Of a DNA stretch of 64,000 nt, positions 50,347 to 59,889 are shown one piece after another. The stretch lies in NCBI GenBank assembly GCA_965229305.1, contig CBDDIZ010000032.1, positions 62,001-126,000 on the forward strand, in the 5' to 3' direction. The stretch comes from JALHNI01 sp965229305 (lineage in GTDB: Bacteria > Acidobacteriota > Terriglobia > Bryobacterales > Bryobacteraceae). Positions within the stretch are counted from its first letter, which is position 1. Each line of letters starts with the position of its first letter. A model generated the notes under the pieces. The model had not been told where the DNA came from. It ran no database searches and saw only the letters and a program-made list of their open reading frames with translations. The position numbers were made by a program, and so were the translations under genes.

Positions 50347-53300
50347 TCAGGACAGGATCACGCCGGCGAAGTTGGTGGCGGCGGCCCCGAACTGGAGCCC
50401 GATATCCAGACCGCCGAGGACCAGTTGTCCTTCCTTGCCGGAACCGGACAGGATGCCCTTGCAGATCGAATTGATCTGGATCATGTAATCCGAGGCGAGG
50501 AAGAGATTCCGCGGCCCGGCGACGCCCGGTTGATCCCGCACCATGGAGTAGAACACCACGCCGGCGAGCCCCAACGCGCCGGAGATCTTGCCGCCGAACT
50601 GGCCCAGAAACTTTTGGACCTTGGCGTCGGCGTTAGCGGGGTTTGACGTGCCTCCCTTGAACTCGACGGAGCGCTGGGAAGCGTAGCCGGCGTAGCCCAG
50701 GATCGTCGGAATCAGCCAGAGAACGAAGCCGACGTCACCCGGCAGGGTGCTCGAAGCGAACGTGGGCGGCAGGCTGCAGCAGAGCGCCACGAAGCCGCAA
50801 ACCCAATCCGCAAAAGCCAACGTGCTGGTGGCGCTGCGGCCCTTGATATCGGACCCGGCGTCGATCACCGCGCCGATCACCTGGGCGATCAGACCGCCGA
50901 TGGCAAAGAGGCTGGGCGCCGCCCCCGTGGGCGAGCCATTGATGGCCCGCGAGATGATCGAAGTGGGCACCGCGATCAGCCAGCACAACAGGTCCAGCAT
51001 GGTGAGGTCGGTCTTGAAGATCAGCTTGAACAACGGCGAGAGGATGGGGATCTGCAAACCGGTTTGAATGTCGGAGATCATCGCGTCGACGAAGCCGGCC
51101 ACCGCGTTGAGGAGGCTCTCCAGAATGACGTCGATCGCCGTCAAGAGAATCTGGGCGATGTCGTTGAGCATGAGGATGACGTCGCCCAGACCGGTGGCGA
51201 GCAACTTCTTCGGCTCCGACAGATTGGTCTTGAAGTCGTCGATGAGTCGCTCAAACTGGGTTCCGAAGTCGGCCGCATAGGGCTCGAGCGAAGTCGCCAG
51301 CGTCTCGGTGAGAGTGACGAAGTCGCTGAGGAAGCTGGTGGAAGCAGCCGTAGGGCCGGCCAGTAGCAGACCGCCGGATGACGCGGTGACTTGTCCGGTG
51401 CCGGCGTTGGCCTTGAACTTCGACTGAAGCGAGGAGGCGGAAGCTTGGGAGCCGGCCCCGTTGTAGTTGTAGATCGTGCTGGTGTCGCCGCCGTTAGGTT
51501 GGTTGGCGGCGATACTGCCGGTGAACCGCCCCGCGACGGTGCCCAGGTCGGAGGCGATCGTAGCCTTGGCGCCCTGAAACAACTGATGCAGCGCGGCGGC
51601 TCCGTTGGCGGAGTTGGTATTCACCCACGAGCGGATCGCGGTGCCGGCGCTGATGACCTGGTTCTTGATCTGCGCGTGCGTCTGCTTGATCGCGTCCCAA
51701 TTGAAGACGTAGCTGAGCCATTCGACGGCGTTCTTGATATCGGAAATCACCGACAGGAAGAAGCAACTGACGACTTCGATCGCGTGCTCGATGGCGGTGA
51801 TCACGAGCGGGGCCAGCGTCTCCACCGTGGTGGTGATGACGTGCCGAATGTCGCTGCCCACCGTACAGACAATCGACTTGATCTTATGGCCGAGCGTTTT
51901 CACAGCGTGCTTGAGGTCGCTGAGCACGGAGCCCACGAGCTTGGGATCGGAGATCGCCCGAGCGCGCACTTGCCGAGCGTCCAGCGGATTGACGATGGGG
52001 TTCGACTGGAAGCTCACCACGTTCGTTTCCGGGTCGATCGAAAGGGCGAAGCTGGTGGCGCCCTGCAGCACAAAGGGCCGGTCCGTCGCCGAGTCCACGG
52101 TGGTGTCGGGAACGTGGACGAGGTTCTGGTTGGAGTTCGGATACTGAATGTAGGGGTCGACTCCGTTGGCAGCGGCGTAGCTGGCGGACCGCCGCAGAGC
52201 CGACGCATTTCCCAGGCTGCGACGCCACTTCTTCCGATTGTTTTCGCGCAACAGGCTGAGCGATTGGGCCACCCCGGTGCCCATCGTGTTGCGAATCGTG
52301 TTGGCCACGGCCGTGGTGTCCTGGGTCGGCGCGGTGCCGCAGGAGCCGTTCGAAGTGGCTGGACCGGCCAGCATGGAGCAGCCGGAGAAGGTCGTCGCGC
52401 TGCTCAGGGCGCTGGCCGAGGTTTGCGAAAGCGTATTGACGGTTTTGTGATCCGGGTAAATGGCGATGGCCTCCCCTTGGGCCATGAAGCCAGCCCAGAG
52501 AAAGATCGCCGGACAGGAGACGTCGTCCGCGGTCACCGCCAGCGAGAGTTGTCCGGAGTCATCGGTCTGCAGCCAGGCGTATTGCGTCGGGCTGATCGAG
52601 TAAGTTTGTACATCGTCGGTGAAGGAGCAGGTATCGGTGGCCCAAACGCGGACCGCCGTATTGGCGCGCGGACAGTTGCCTTCGTCCAGAAGCGTGACGA
52701 TGGTCCGGTAGACGGGCGTGGCCGGCCGGGGGTTGCCGTTGCCATCGTCCTGATAGTCATCCGCCATCAGCGTGCTGTCGGCGCTGAAGCCATGAATGGC
52801 CTGACGCATATCAACGGCCACCAGGTGCTGATAACCATCCACGCCTTTGCTCAGGATGTAGCAAATGCCGTTCTCCTCGCCCAACAGCGCGTCGGCGAGT
52901 TGGGCGTTGTAGGCAACCGGTGTGACGCCTCGGCTGGAGAGCTCAATTGCGTAGACGCGGGACGAAGCGTCGGAGATGTAGGCGAAGCCATCGGCCACAT
53001 AGAGCGTGGATTGGCTAAGATCGCCGCCGATGCTCGTGTTCCATTGGTAGGTGAGGTCGTCAGCGCTGTAAGCCCAAAGGTTCCCGACGGCGTCGGTGAA
53101 GTAGAGCGAACCCTGATAGCAAACCATGTTGCTCGAGGCCTGATTGAGATTGGCGAAGGCTTGGGCCACGAGGGCGGTGCCGGTATTGGCGTCGAACGTC
53201 AGCACCCCGGCTGGCCCGCTATTGGTGGTGGTGGCGTACATGTACAGCGTGGTGCCCGCGCACACGATGCGATAGGCGCCGAAGTTGTTCGGCGTGGAGG

Positions 53301-54099
53301 AGTTGAACCAGATCGGCGCCGGGCCGATCGACAGTTCGTGAGCCGTTAAGTTCAGCGCGAAAGAGACGAACAGACGGGTACCGGAGAGGGCGATCTCCAC
53401 CCGGTCCGGAATGCCGGATTGCAGATTGAGATGCAGGTCGAGCGGCGTGAAGGTCGCCACATAGGCGTTGTACTGCTGGCTGGTGGTGATGTTGTCGACG
53501 CGATAGAGGAGGCCGGTGCTACCGATGTAGTGGATGGCGTTGTTATAGACGAACAGGTCCGAAATCGGAGTCGGCGGCTGCTGCCCGTTATCCTGCAGAA
53601 GATAGGCGGCCACCGTGTTGTAGCCGGCCTGCACGTCCGTGAACCCGTTGAAGGCGTAGTCCAGGACGAACATGTAGTTGGCGGTAGTGGCGATAAAGCG
53701 GCCATTGCCGGCACTGATGGGCGGCGTGGTCATCGGCTGACCCAGATTGACGCCCATGTCGTTCTGATCCGGACCATTGCGGATATCGAAGATCTGCGCG
53801 AGGTAGGCGTTGTTTGCGGGGTTCAGATACTGGTAGCAGGTATAGCCGCCCGCATAATTCGCCTGCAAGACTTGGCTCCCCTGACCAATCACCTGGATAT
53901 CCCAGACGACCGGGGGCGCGCCCGCGTTGCGCAGGATCGATTTGGCGGCCACCTTGGGCGTGTGGGCCGGGCCGGTTTGGCCAGCCAGCAGAGGCGTGGC
54001 CGCTCCCATCCCCATCCCTCCCAGCAGCAGATTCAAAGCGTTTCGCCGCGTCAAGCCCTTGCTGGTGATCCCGTTGTTGATTTCGTAGTTCTTGCTCAT
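50347..54099 (-). CDS. Giant Tat-exported protein with beta-propeller-like N-terminus, unknown function
   Basis: 1250 residues. A twin-Arg signal (GLTRRNALNLLLGGMGMGAA) starts at about residue 14. Residues about 50-450 show short repeated strands typical of a PQQ/YncE-like propeller (FIATTANYMFVLDYAFNGFT, GSLYFTDAVGNLWAYSADDL, VADGFAYISDASSRVYAIEL). An Ig-like domain follows (about 480-570, TIVTLLDEGNCPRANTAVRV). The C-terminal half is alpha-helical with long amphipathic stretches and several hydrophobic segments (about 1000-1200, such as LLCWLIAVPTSIISRAI and WVCGFVALCCSLPPTF). The ATG at 54099 has GGAGG 6-7 bases upstream. I do not recognise the family; the propeller-plus-helical-tail layout may indicate a secreted toxin or surface adhesin, but no toxin motif is visible. 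Confidence 0.7.
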   Translation of the reverse strand: MSKNYEINNGITSKGLTRRNALNLLLGGMGMGAATPLLAGQTGPAHTPKVAAKSILRNAGAPPVVWDIQVIGQGSQVLQANYAGGYTCYQYLNPANNAYLAQIFDIRNGPDQNDMGVNLGQPMTTPPISAGNGRFIATTANYMFVLDYAFNGFTDVQAGYNTVAAYLLQDNGQQPPTPISDLFVYNNAIHYIGSTGLLYRVDNITTSQQYNAYVATFTPLDLHLNLQSGIPDRVEIALSGTRLFVSFALNLTAHELSIGPAPIWFNSSTPNNFGAYRIVCAGTTLYMYATTTNSGPAGVLTFDANTGTALVAQAFANLNQASSNMVCYQGSLYFTDAVGNLWAYSADDLTYQWNTSIGGDLSQSTLYVADGFAYISDASSRVYAIELSSRGVTPVAYNAQLADALLGEENGICYILSKGVDGYQHLVAVDMRQAIHGFSADSTLMADDYQDDGNGNPRPATPVYRTIVTLLDEGNCPRANTAVRVWATDTCSFTDDVQTYSISPTQYAWLQTDDSGQLSLAVTADDVSCPAIFLWAGFMAQGEAIAIYPDHKTVNTLSQTSASALSSATTFSGCSMLAGPATSNGSCGTAPTQDTTAVANTIRNTMGTGVAQSLSLLRENNRKKWRRSLGNASALRRSASYAAANGVDPYIQYPNSNQNLVHVPDTTVDSATDRPFVLQGATSFALSIDPETNVVSFQSNPIVNPLDARQVRARAISDPKLVGSVLSDLKHAVKTLGHKIKSIVCTVGSDIRHVITTTVETLAPLVITAIEHAIEVVSCFFLSVISDIKNAVEWLSYVFNWDAIKQTHAQIKNQVISAGTAIRSWVNTNSANGAAALHQLFQGAKATIASDLGTVAGRFTGSIAANQPNGGDTSTIYNYNGAGSQASASSLQSKFKANAGTGQVTASSGGLLLAGPTAASTSFLSDFVTLTETLATSLEPYAADFGTQFERLIDDFKTNLSEPKKLLATGLGDVILMLNDIAQILLTAIDVILESLLNAVAGFVDAMISDIQTGLQIPILSPLFKLIFKTDLTMLDLLCWLIAVPTSIISRAINGSPTGAAPSLFAIGGLIAQVIGAVIDAGSDIKGRSATSTLAFADWVCGFVALCCSLPPTFASSTLPGDVGFVLWLIPTILGYAGYASQRSVEFKGGTSNPANADAKVQKFLGQFGGKISGALGLAGVVFYSMVRDQPGVAGPRNLFLASDYMIQINSICKGILSGSGKEGQLVLGGLDIGLQFGAAATNFAGVILS

Positions 54100-54521
54100 C
54101 TGTGCCTCCAGGCGGGTCTGTTCCAGAAAGCACCAGTCCCTAAGGAATCGTCTGGCGCCGTCCTGCAAACACAGGGGCGACCGGGAACGGAGAAATTATC
54201 AGCCCCGCAAGGAAATCGTTACGCGCGCACCCGGAGCCAAGGACCGACGGCGCTGGTTGGCGCACGCTAGGGTCAAAAGGAGCTTCATGATCGCGAGAAC
54301 TTCGATTCGTCGCGCCGGCTCCCCACGGGGGCTCCTGGCTGATCGCCAAGAAGGGCGCCATCGAAACAAGTGACGACGGCGATCGTGCCGACACCGCCGG
54401 CCAGGGCGAATACAAGCCAACGCGGGGGCTGAAAATTCCTTCCCGCTGATGAGATTGTGCGCCGCGGAGTCCCCTGTGACTATGGGGACGCCCGCGTCCA
54501 CCATCCGGGAAGGAATGGCGC
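54100..54521. other. Intergenic region between divergent genes
   Basis: 422 bases. It contains the RBS of the minus-strand gene at 54099 and, near the plus-strand gene, AAGGAA before the ATG at 54522 and an inverted repeat GTCCCC-N9-GGGGAC (54469-54489), which could be an operator or an RNA hairpin. A 28-codon frame (54287-54373, AAAAGGAG five bases before ATG) exists but shows no conserved feature, so it is not called as a gene. Confidence 0.55.
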
Positions 54522-56252
54522 ATGAACTCGATCGATTCGCGTAAGGCGGCAGCAAGGATCTTCCGCTTCGGCGTCTTCGAGGTGGATCTGGACAGACGGG
54601 AATTGCGCCGCAAGGGCGTCCCGGTGAAGCTGCAGCAGCAGCCCTTCGACATCCTCGAGTTGCTCCTGGTGCACCGCGGGAACTTTGTCTCGCGGCTGGA
54701 GATCCAGCGGACGCTTTGGCCGGATGGCTACTTCGTGGACTTCGAAGGCAGCATCAATACCGCGGTGATGAAGTTGCGGCACGCTCTGCGCGAGCGTGCC
54801 GGGTCACCCGCCTATATCGAAACGGTGGCGCGCAAAGGCTACCGGCTGATCGCGCCCATCGCCGAGGAAGGGCCGTCGAAGGACGTCCAGGGCGTCGCCG
54901 TGTTGCCGCTGCGGGATCTGGCCGGCACTCCGGAGACGCAATACTTCGCCGACGGCTTAACGGACATGCTGATCACGGAGCTGGCGCAGCAATCAGGGCT
55001 GCGCGTGATCTCACATCGCACCATGCTCCGCTATCAGGAGACGCCGCTCGGCCTTTCGCAGATCGCCGAAGAGCTGGGTGTGCAAGCGATCGTGGAGGGC
55101 TCCATTCTCCGCTCCGGCGACCGGATCCGGATCTCCGTCCGCTTGCTGGACGCGCCGGCGGACCAGCATCTGTGGGCCCAAACCTACGATCGCGACTTGT
55201 GTGACATTCTCTTTCTGCAGAAAGAAGTGGCTCAGGCCATTGTCACCTCGGCGTCGCTGGCTTTGCGCGCCGGACACGCTTCCGAGGCGGTGCGGGTGAG
55301 TCCGTTGGCGTATGAAGCGTATCTCAAGGCCAACTACCTGCTGTCGGTCCGAGCGCCGCGGTCGTTATTGAAGTCGGTCGACTGGTTTACCGCGGCCGTC
55401 GACGAGTCGCCCACGTGGGCCGCGCCGTGGGCCGGCCTGGCGGAGACTTACCGGCGGCTGGAGTTCTTCGAGCACATTCCGACTAAAGACGCCACGAAAC
55501 TGGCCACCAACTATGCCACCAAGGCACTGGCGCTGGATCCGGCCCAAGCCCAGGCTCACGCCACGATGGGCGCCATCCTGGCCTTGCACGACTGGAACTG
55601 GACCGAGGGAGAGGCGAGACTGAAGGTCGCCCTCGACTACCATCCCCAGTCCGCGCAAGCGGAGCATTTATACGCGATGGTGCTGCTATCGGAAGGCCGG
55701 CATCCGGAAGCGCTGCAGCATGTGGATCGGGCCTTGGCGATCGAGCCCTCGTCGCTCTTCCTGCGCAGCGAGCGGGCGCAGATTCTGCTGTTCGCCGGGC
55801 GTTCGGCCGAGTCCCTGCGGGAAAGCGAAGATCTGCTGGAGGGCAACTCCGAGTTCGCACTGGGCTTGCTGGTCTATGGAGCGGCGCTGCTGTCAGTGGA
55901 GCGATACGTCGAGGCCCTGGCGGCGCTCGAACACGCTTACGCGGTGACGCCGCTGCCGCTGGCGGTGGCCGGGATGGTGCATGCCTACACCGGCTTGGGG
56001 CGGACGGGCGACGCCCGCGACTGCTTCCTCCGGCTGGAGGCGATGGAGAGCGCCGGCCACGTCCGCCCCGTGACCATGGCGCTGGGCTGCCTGGGCCTGA
56101 GCGAGCGCGAGAGGGCGCTGCAATGGATTGAGCAGGCAGCCGAGCGGCGCGATGTGAACCTGCCTCTGCACATCCAGTTGCCACCCTTCGAGCAGCTTCG
56201 CGCCGAGGCGGCGTTCGCTCGTGTCCGCCGGCAGATGAACCTGCCCCGGTGA
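54522..56252 (+). CDS. Winged-helix regulator with TPR repeats (CadC/adenylate-cyclase-associated type)
   Basis: 576 residues: an OmpR-type winged helix (about 12-105: FRFGVFEVDLDRRELRRKGV, FDILELLLVHRGNFVSRLEI, YIETVARKGYRLIAP), then a TolB/FlgO-like N-terminal domain (about 120-235: GVAVLPLRDLAGTPETQYFA, DGLTDMLITELAQ, LGVQAIVEGSILRSGDRIRI, DRDLCDILFLQKEVAQAI) and about eight TPR-type repeats to the end. No membrane helix is visible, so it may be cytosolic. In the family the TPR part senses a ligand or protein partner. The ATG at 54522 follows AAGGAA. A weak terminator candidate follows at 56261. Confidence 0.87.
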   Translation: MNSIDSRKAAARIFRFGVFEVDLDRRELRRKGVPVKLQQQPFDILELLLVHRGNFVSRLEIQRTLWPDGYFVDFEGSINTAVMKLRHALRERAGSPAYIETVARKGYRLIAPIAEEGPSKDVQGVAVLPLRDLAGTPETQYFADGLTDMLITELAQQSGLRVISHRTMLRYQETPLGLSQIAEELGVQAIVEGSILRSGDRIRISVRLLDAPADQHLWAQTYDRDLCDILFLQKEVAQAIVTSASLALRAGHASEAVRVSPLAYEAYLKANYLLSVRAPRSLLKSVDWFTAAVDESPTWAAPWAGLAETYRRLEFFEHIPTKDATKLATNYATKALALDPAQAQAHATMGAILALHDWNWTEGEARLKVALDYHPQSAQAEHLYAMVLLSEGRHPEALQHVDRALAIEPSSLFLRSERAQILLFAGRSAESLRESEDLLEGNSEFALGLLVYGAALLSVERYVEALAALEHAYAVTPLPLAVAGMVHAYTGLGRTGDARDCFLRLEAMESAGHVRPVTMALGCLGLSERERALQWIEQAAERRDVNLPLHIQLPPFEQLRAEAAFARVRRQMNLPR

Positions 56253-56260
56253 GGCCCGCG

Positions 56261-56287
56261 ACCGTTAGGTGGCCCTCGACGGTTTTT
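56261..56287 (+). terminator. Weak intrinsic terminator candidate after the TPR regulator
   Basis: ACCGT (56261-56265) and ACGGT (56279-56283) with TTTTT (56283-56287). The stem is only 5 bp, so the call is tentative. Confidence 0.3.
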
Positions 56288-56396
56288 GACTTCTGAATCG
56301 CGACGACATCGTCCAGCTCGCGCTGGGCTTGCAGCTTCTTTGGTCTGGGGAAGAATGTGACCGGCGAAGCGCCGGCCCGGGATGGGCGGACGCGGA

Positions 56397-57578
56397 CTAA
56401 GAGGGGATGACGCTCGCGGTGCGGGGGCCAGCGGCCGCCAGGACCTGCCGGGAGCCGCGCAGTGAAGTGGAAACCCATCCAGCAGCCCAATTCATGAGAC
56501 TCTCGATGGCGCTCCGGAGGGTGGCGGGGCAGCTGAGACGCTCCAGTTCCTCCAACAGCTCGGCGGCGCTCGGCCGCTCGCCAGGGTCCTTCTGCAACAT
56601 GGAGAGGATCAGGGCGTCCACCTGCCGGCTGATCGCGGGATTCCAGGTCGAGGGCGCAACGGGGGCGTCCTCGACGATGGAGGTCATCGTGTCCCAGGCC
56701 GATTCGCCATCGAAGGCGTAATGCCCGGTGATCATTTCGTAAAAGACGACGCCCAGGGAGAAGATGTCGGTCTCGACCCCCGTGCGGGGCGAGCGGCACT
56801 GCTCCGGCGACATGTAGCGCGGCGTGCCGGAGGTCTGCTCCCATTCCGGGTCCTGGGAGGAGCCGGTCATGCCAAAGTCGAGGACCTTCACCAGGCCGTC
56901 CGGCCGCACCATGATGTTTTCGGGCTTCATGTCCCGGTGAGCGATTCCGGCGGCGTGGGTCGCCTCCAGCGCCTTTGCCACCTGCCGCCAGATGGGGAGG
57001 CAAGCCTCGAGCGTCAGAGGTCCCCCCATCATCGAGCGAAGGGGCAGGCCGGGCACATACTCCATCGCCAGCGCGCTGAGGCGGCCCGCGCGGACGACCT
57101 CATATACGGTGACCAGGTTGGGGTGGCTTAAAGCCGACACCGCCCGTGCTTCCCGCAGCAGACAGCTGGTCAGATCCTCATCACCCAGCCGTTCCGTATT
57201 GAGGATCTTTAAGGCGACATTTCGTCCCAAATCCTGATCCGTGGCGGCGAAAATCTGGCTGGTGGCTCCCCGGCCGATCTCCCGGATCGCCAGATATCGC
57301 CCAAGTTGGGATCCCACGCCGAACTCCGGCACCGGTTCGAACTCGGCCGCCAGTTCGAGGACCAGCTTTTCCAATTCGGCATCCAAGTCTTGCTCGGAAA
57401 GAAAGCGAAACCAGTCGGACTCGGGAAGGTCCGCTACCTGATGCGCCAGGTCCAACGCCTGGAGCCATTCGGTGTCACCAATTGCCTGCGTCGTGTTGCT
57501 CACGATGCGATTCTGCCGGGAGGCGTGCGCGGCTTCCATGTTCGCAGAAGGCTTTTTCCGTGATTCCCTGATTTGCAT
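56397..57578 (-). CDS. Soluble Hanks-type serine/threonine protein kinase
   Basis: 393 residues. The kinase domain spans about 90-350: glycine-loop EIGRGATSQIFAAT, VALKIL (catalytic Lys, about 121), IAHRDMKPENIMV (HRD, about 210), VKVLDFGMTG (DFG, about 228), SGTPRYMSPEQCRSP (activation segment and APE-equivalent). An alpha-helical N-terminal extension precedes the domain. There is no transmembrane helix or PASTA/sensor domain, unlike PknB, so regulation is probably by partner proteins. It is divergent from the ECF sigma gene, with 374 bp between. The start may be 57578 or the second Met at 57539. Confidence 0.88.
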   Translation of the reverse strand: MQIRESRKKPSANMEAAHASRQNRIVSNTTQAIGDTEWLQALDLAHQVADLPESDWFRFLSEQDLDAELEKLVLELAAEFEPVPEFGVGSQLGRYLAIREIGRGATSQIFAATDQDLGRNVALKILNTERLGDEDLTSCLLREARAVSALSHPNLVTVYEVVRAGRLSALAMEYVPGLPLRSMMGGPLTLEACLPIWRQVAKALEATHAAGIAHRDMKPENIMVRPDGLVKVLDFGMTGSSQDPEWEQTSGTPRYMSPEQCRSPRTGVETDIFSLGVVFYEMITGHYAFDGESAWDTMTSIVEDAPVAPSTWNPAISRQVDALILSMLQKDPGERPSAAELLEELERLSCPATLRSAIESLMNWAAGWVSTSLRGSRQVLAAAGPRTASVIPS

Positions 57579-57952
57579 CTAAACGACACATAAAAAAGAA
57601 CATATGACTCCAGATGCGCGTATGTCGGCAGGCTGTATGCAGGGTGTTGTCCACTGACGCGGCTGTGTTGGCCTATCGGACCGGCCCCGTTGTGGACAGA
57701 ATCGACCGGCGACGGGCGAGCAAGCTTCATGAAGCGTCAAGATTCGCCTCTGCAAGCTAATAATCCCGGCTCAGCGCTCCGCTAGCGGTCCTTGACCGGA
57801 CGACTCAAGATGCCGCGCGTCCGGTGCGCCGCAAGGCGAACTCCTTGCGAATCTTGCGCATGTATCCGTCTAATTACTTGAATTTTATATAGTTATTTGC
57901 TGGGATGATCGCGCCCTGGATCTCGTCGACACTTCTGTTATATTCGATAGTC
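57579..57952. other. Intergenic region between kinase and ECF sigma genes
   Basis: 374 bases with the divergent promoters. Features are a perfect 10-bp palindrome CCGCTAGCGG (57779-57788), a 7-bp inverted repeat TGTCCAC/GTGGACA (57648-57654 and 57692-57698), and an AT-rich stretch (57870-57900). No gene or terminator seen. Confidence 0.5.
57939..57944 (+). promoter_or_regulatory. Possible -10 hexamer of the ECF sigma gene
   Basis: TATATT, 8 nt before the GTG at 57953; this would again give a leaderless transcript. No convincing -35 was found. Confidence 0.35.
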
Positions 57953-58564
57953 GTGCCCGCGAACTCGATACAGGACGTCGGCCCTCTCATGGCAGCCTTC
58001 CGGCAAGGTGACAGCACCGCTGGCGCCAAGCTGATCGAGATCTTCTACCCTGAATTGAAACGGATGGCCGCCACCAAGTTGCGCGGCGAACGGCAAGGTC
58101 ACAGCTGGCAGCCCACGCTGCTGGTGAACGAGCTTTACCTCCAGTTGGTGAAGATCAAGGCTCTGGTTCCCGACGACCAGGACCGACCCAATGACCGGGC
58201 CGCCTTCCTCGCCCTCTCCGGGCAGATCATGAAGCGGCTGCTGATCCACCATGCGCGTCCCCTCTCTGCCAAAGCCGAGAAGATTCCGATTTGGGACGAG
58301 GTGAGTTGCGTAGATGACGGCGCGCTGGCGGAAATGGAGTCGTTGCTCTCCCGGCTCGACGCCATGAAGCCCATGCTGCGGACCATTGTGGAGATGAAGG
58401 TGTTTGAAGGACGGACTTCGGCCGAAATCGCCGCCGAGCTCAAGTGCTCGGCCATCACCGTCCACCGCTATTGGCAGTTTGCCAAACGCTGGTTGAAGGA
58501 AGAACTCAACCCGGAAGCCGGCTACGCGCCGGGCTCCCGGTCCGATGACACCCAGGAACTGTGA
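57953..58564 (+). CDS. ECF sigma factor, TIGR02999-like
   Basis: 203-residue extracytoplasmic-function sigma factor. Region 2 at about 8-90 (DVGPLMAAFRQGDSTAGAKL, YPELKRMAATKLRGERQGHS, WQPTLLVNELYLQLVKI) and region 4 at about 130-185 (MLRTIVEMKVFEGRTSAEIA, AELKCSAITVHRYWQFAKRW). The HxWQPTxLVNELYL block marks the group common in Planctomycetes and Acidobacteriota. I prefer the GTG at 57953; an ATG at 57905 would add a hydrophobic extension not seen in sigma factors. No anti-sigma gene follows. Such sigma factors are often paired with Ser/Thr kinases, and a kinase gene is divergent here. It overlaps the carotenoid oxygenase gene tail-to-tail by 43 bp. Confidence 0.85.
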   Translation: MPANSIQDVGPLMAAFRQGDSTAGAKLIEIFYPELKRMAATKLRGERQGHSWQPTLLVNELYLQLVKIKALVPDDQDRPNDRAAFLALSGQIMKRLLIHHARPLSAKAEKIPIWDEVSCVDDGALAEMESLLSRLDAMKPMLRTIVEMKVFEGRTSAEIAAELKCSAITVHRYWQFAKRWLKEELNPEAGYAPGSRSDDTQEL

Positions 58565-59787
58565 CCGCCAGCCGGAACCAGACAGGGAAGCTCAATTTGG
58601 GCCAACGCCGGGGAGTCGAGATCCTGGGCCGCATAGAGCCGAAGCTCGCTTCGGCCTTGCCCAACGTTGGCAACCAGCGCCATCACGTAGCCATCCGCCT
58701 CGTCACGAGCATTTTCCGCCGGCACAAACACCGGCTCCCCGACGAACTCGCCCGAGGCCAGAGTGTGGACCGTCCGATGGCCGGACTCCAAGTCGTAGCC
58801 GACCAAAGCTTCAAAGCAGCCCTGCGGGGCCGGCTGGCCCGGCCGCGAATTGCGAAACGCCGCGTAGCCAAACCGGTTCTCGCGCCTCGCGAAACGGTCG
58901 TTGATGCGCGGAAACTCGATCGGGCAATCGTCCAGTTGCTCCTGCTGAATGGTGCGGGTCTCCAAATTGATGTGAAGACGATGCAACTCTGCCGTGGGGG
59001 ACTCCGCCTCCGGAGACGAGGCGTACCGCGGCAACTGGAGCTCGATACCCTGATCCTTCTCGAACGCGTTCATGACATGAAGGTGGAAGAACGGCCGGGC
59101 TTCCAGCCAGCGGATTCCCAGCTCCGTCCCGCGGCGCGGAATCAGCGCGACGGCGGTTCCCATCACGGGTCGCCAGCGGGGCACCGGCTCTTCGAGAACG
59201 AAGGGACAGATGAAGACGATTGCGTAGTTTCTCGTCACGGCAATATCGTGGACGATGGCCGGCCAGGGGCTATCGAAGCTGATCGACTTCCTCAGTGTGC
59301 CGCAGCCGCCCACGGTGAGGAGATCCATCCGGCACTCCCGCGGATCGTTCGCGAGAAGGACCATCTCGCCGGTCTCGGGGTCGAGTTTGGGATGCGAGAG
59401 CAGGACGCCGGGTGCCAGGTGCGGCCAGCGGACCGAGTCCGGCGCGGTAAGGTCCCGGTTCAGGCGACAAGGCCGGCCGGTTTCACTGAGCGCCAACAAA
59501 CCACCCGCCTGCCCGACAACCAACTGCGGCGATCCCCCCGGAAACTCCTCGGTGCGCACTCGGCGGCTCCGATACCGGGCTTGGCCATCTTCCAGATAGA
59601 CGCCATGAACCAGGGCGGCACCGCCGAGCCCGGCCGCACCGCTCCGCACCAGGCAGCCATTGAGCCCGCTGGGCAGGTCGCCTTTGACAGGGAGGTTCGG
59701 CGCATCCAGTTCGTCAGCGACCGGTGCGTGCCCTCCGACGGGAAACGGCGAGTTCGACCGGGAAAGGATCGCTATTTTTGATTTCAT
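58522..59787 (-). CDS. Carotenoid oxygenase (RPE65/CCD family)
   Basis: 421-residue non-heme iron enzyme that cleaves conjugated C=C bonds of carotenoids or stilbenes. The four iron ligands are present as His in LLSHPKLDPETGEM (about 135), AIVHDIAVT (about 188), FFHLHVMNAFEKD (about 241) and PAGGHSSW (about 405). GCLVRSGAAG near the N-terminus matches the start of the propeller (GxxxRNGPG in the family, here degenerate). The usual C-terminal motif GFHG is GGHS here. The ATG at 59787 follows AGGAG by 8 bases. The stop lies inside the convergent sigma gene. Confidence 0.85.
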   Translation of the reverse strand: MKSKIAILSRSNSPFPVGGHAPVADELDAPNLPVKGDLPSGLNGCLVRSGAAGLGGAALVHGVYLEDGQARYRSRRVRTEEFPGGSPQLVVGQAGGLLALSETGRPCRLNRDLTAPDSVRWPHLAPGVLLSHPKLDPETGEMVLLANDPRECRMDLLTVGGCGTLRKSISFDSPWPAIVHDIAVTRNYAIVFICPFVLEEPVPRWRPVMGTAVALIPRRGTELGIRWLEARPFFHLHVMNAFEKDQGIELQLPRYASSPEAESPTAELHRLHINLETRTIQQEQLDDCPIEFPRINDRFARRENRFGYAAFRNSRPGQPAPQGCFEALVGYDLESGHRTVHTLASGEFVGEPVFVPAENARDEADGYVMALVANVGQGRSELRLYAAQDLDSPALAQIELPCLVPAGGHSSWVSSDREPGA

Positions 59788-59889
59788 AAAGGGCACTCCT
59801 CTAGGTGGGGGAGAATCGCGCCGCCAATTTGATCAGCACCCGGACGTTTGGCTGAGCTTCTGCTCCTATCCGGACCGAAAGTAAGCACC

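Noticed and set aside
51391..53349. 652-codon plus-strand frame
   Set aside because: Antisense to the giant Tat-exported protein, with no recognisable domain.
54287..54373. 28-codon frame with good RBS
   Set aside because: Arg-rich translation without a recognisable feature, in a region with other regulatory sequence; insufficient to call a gene.
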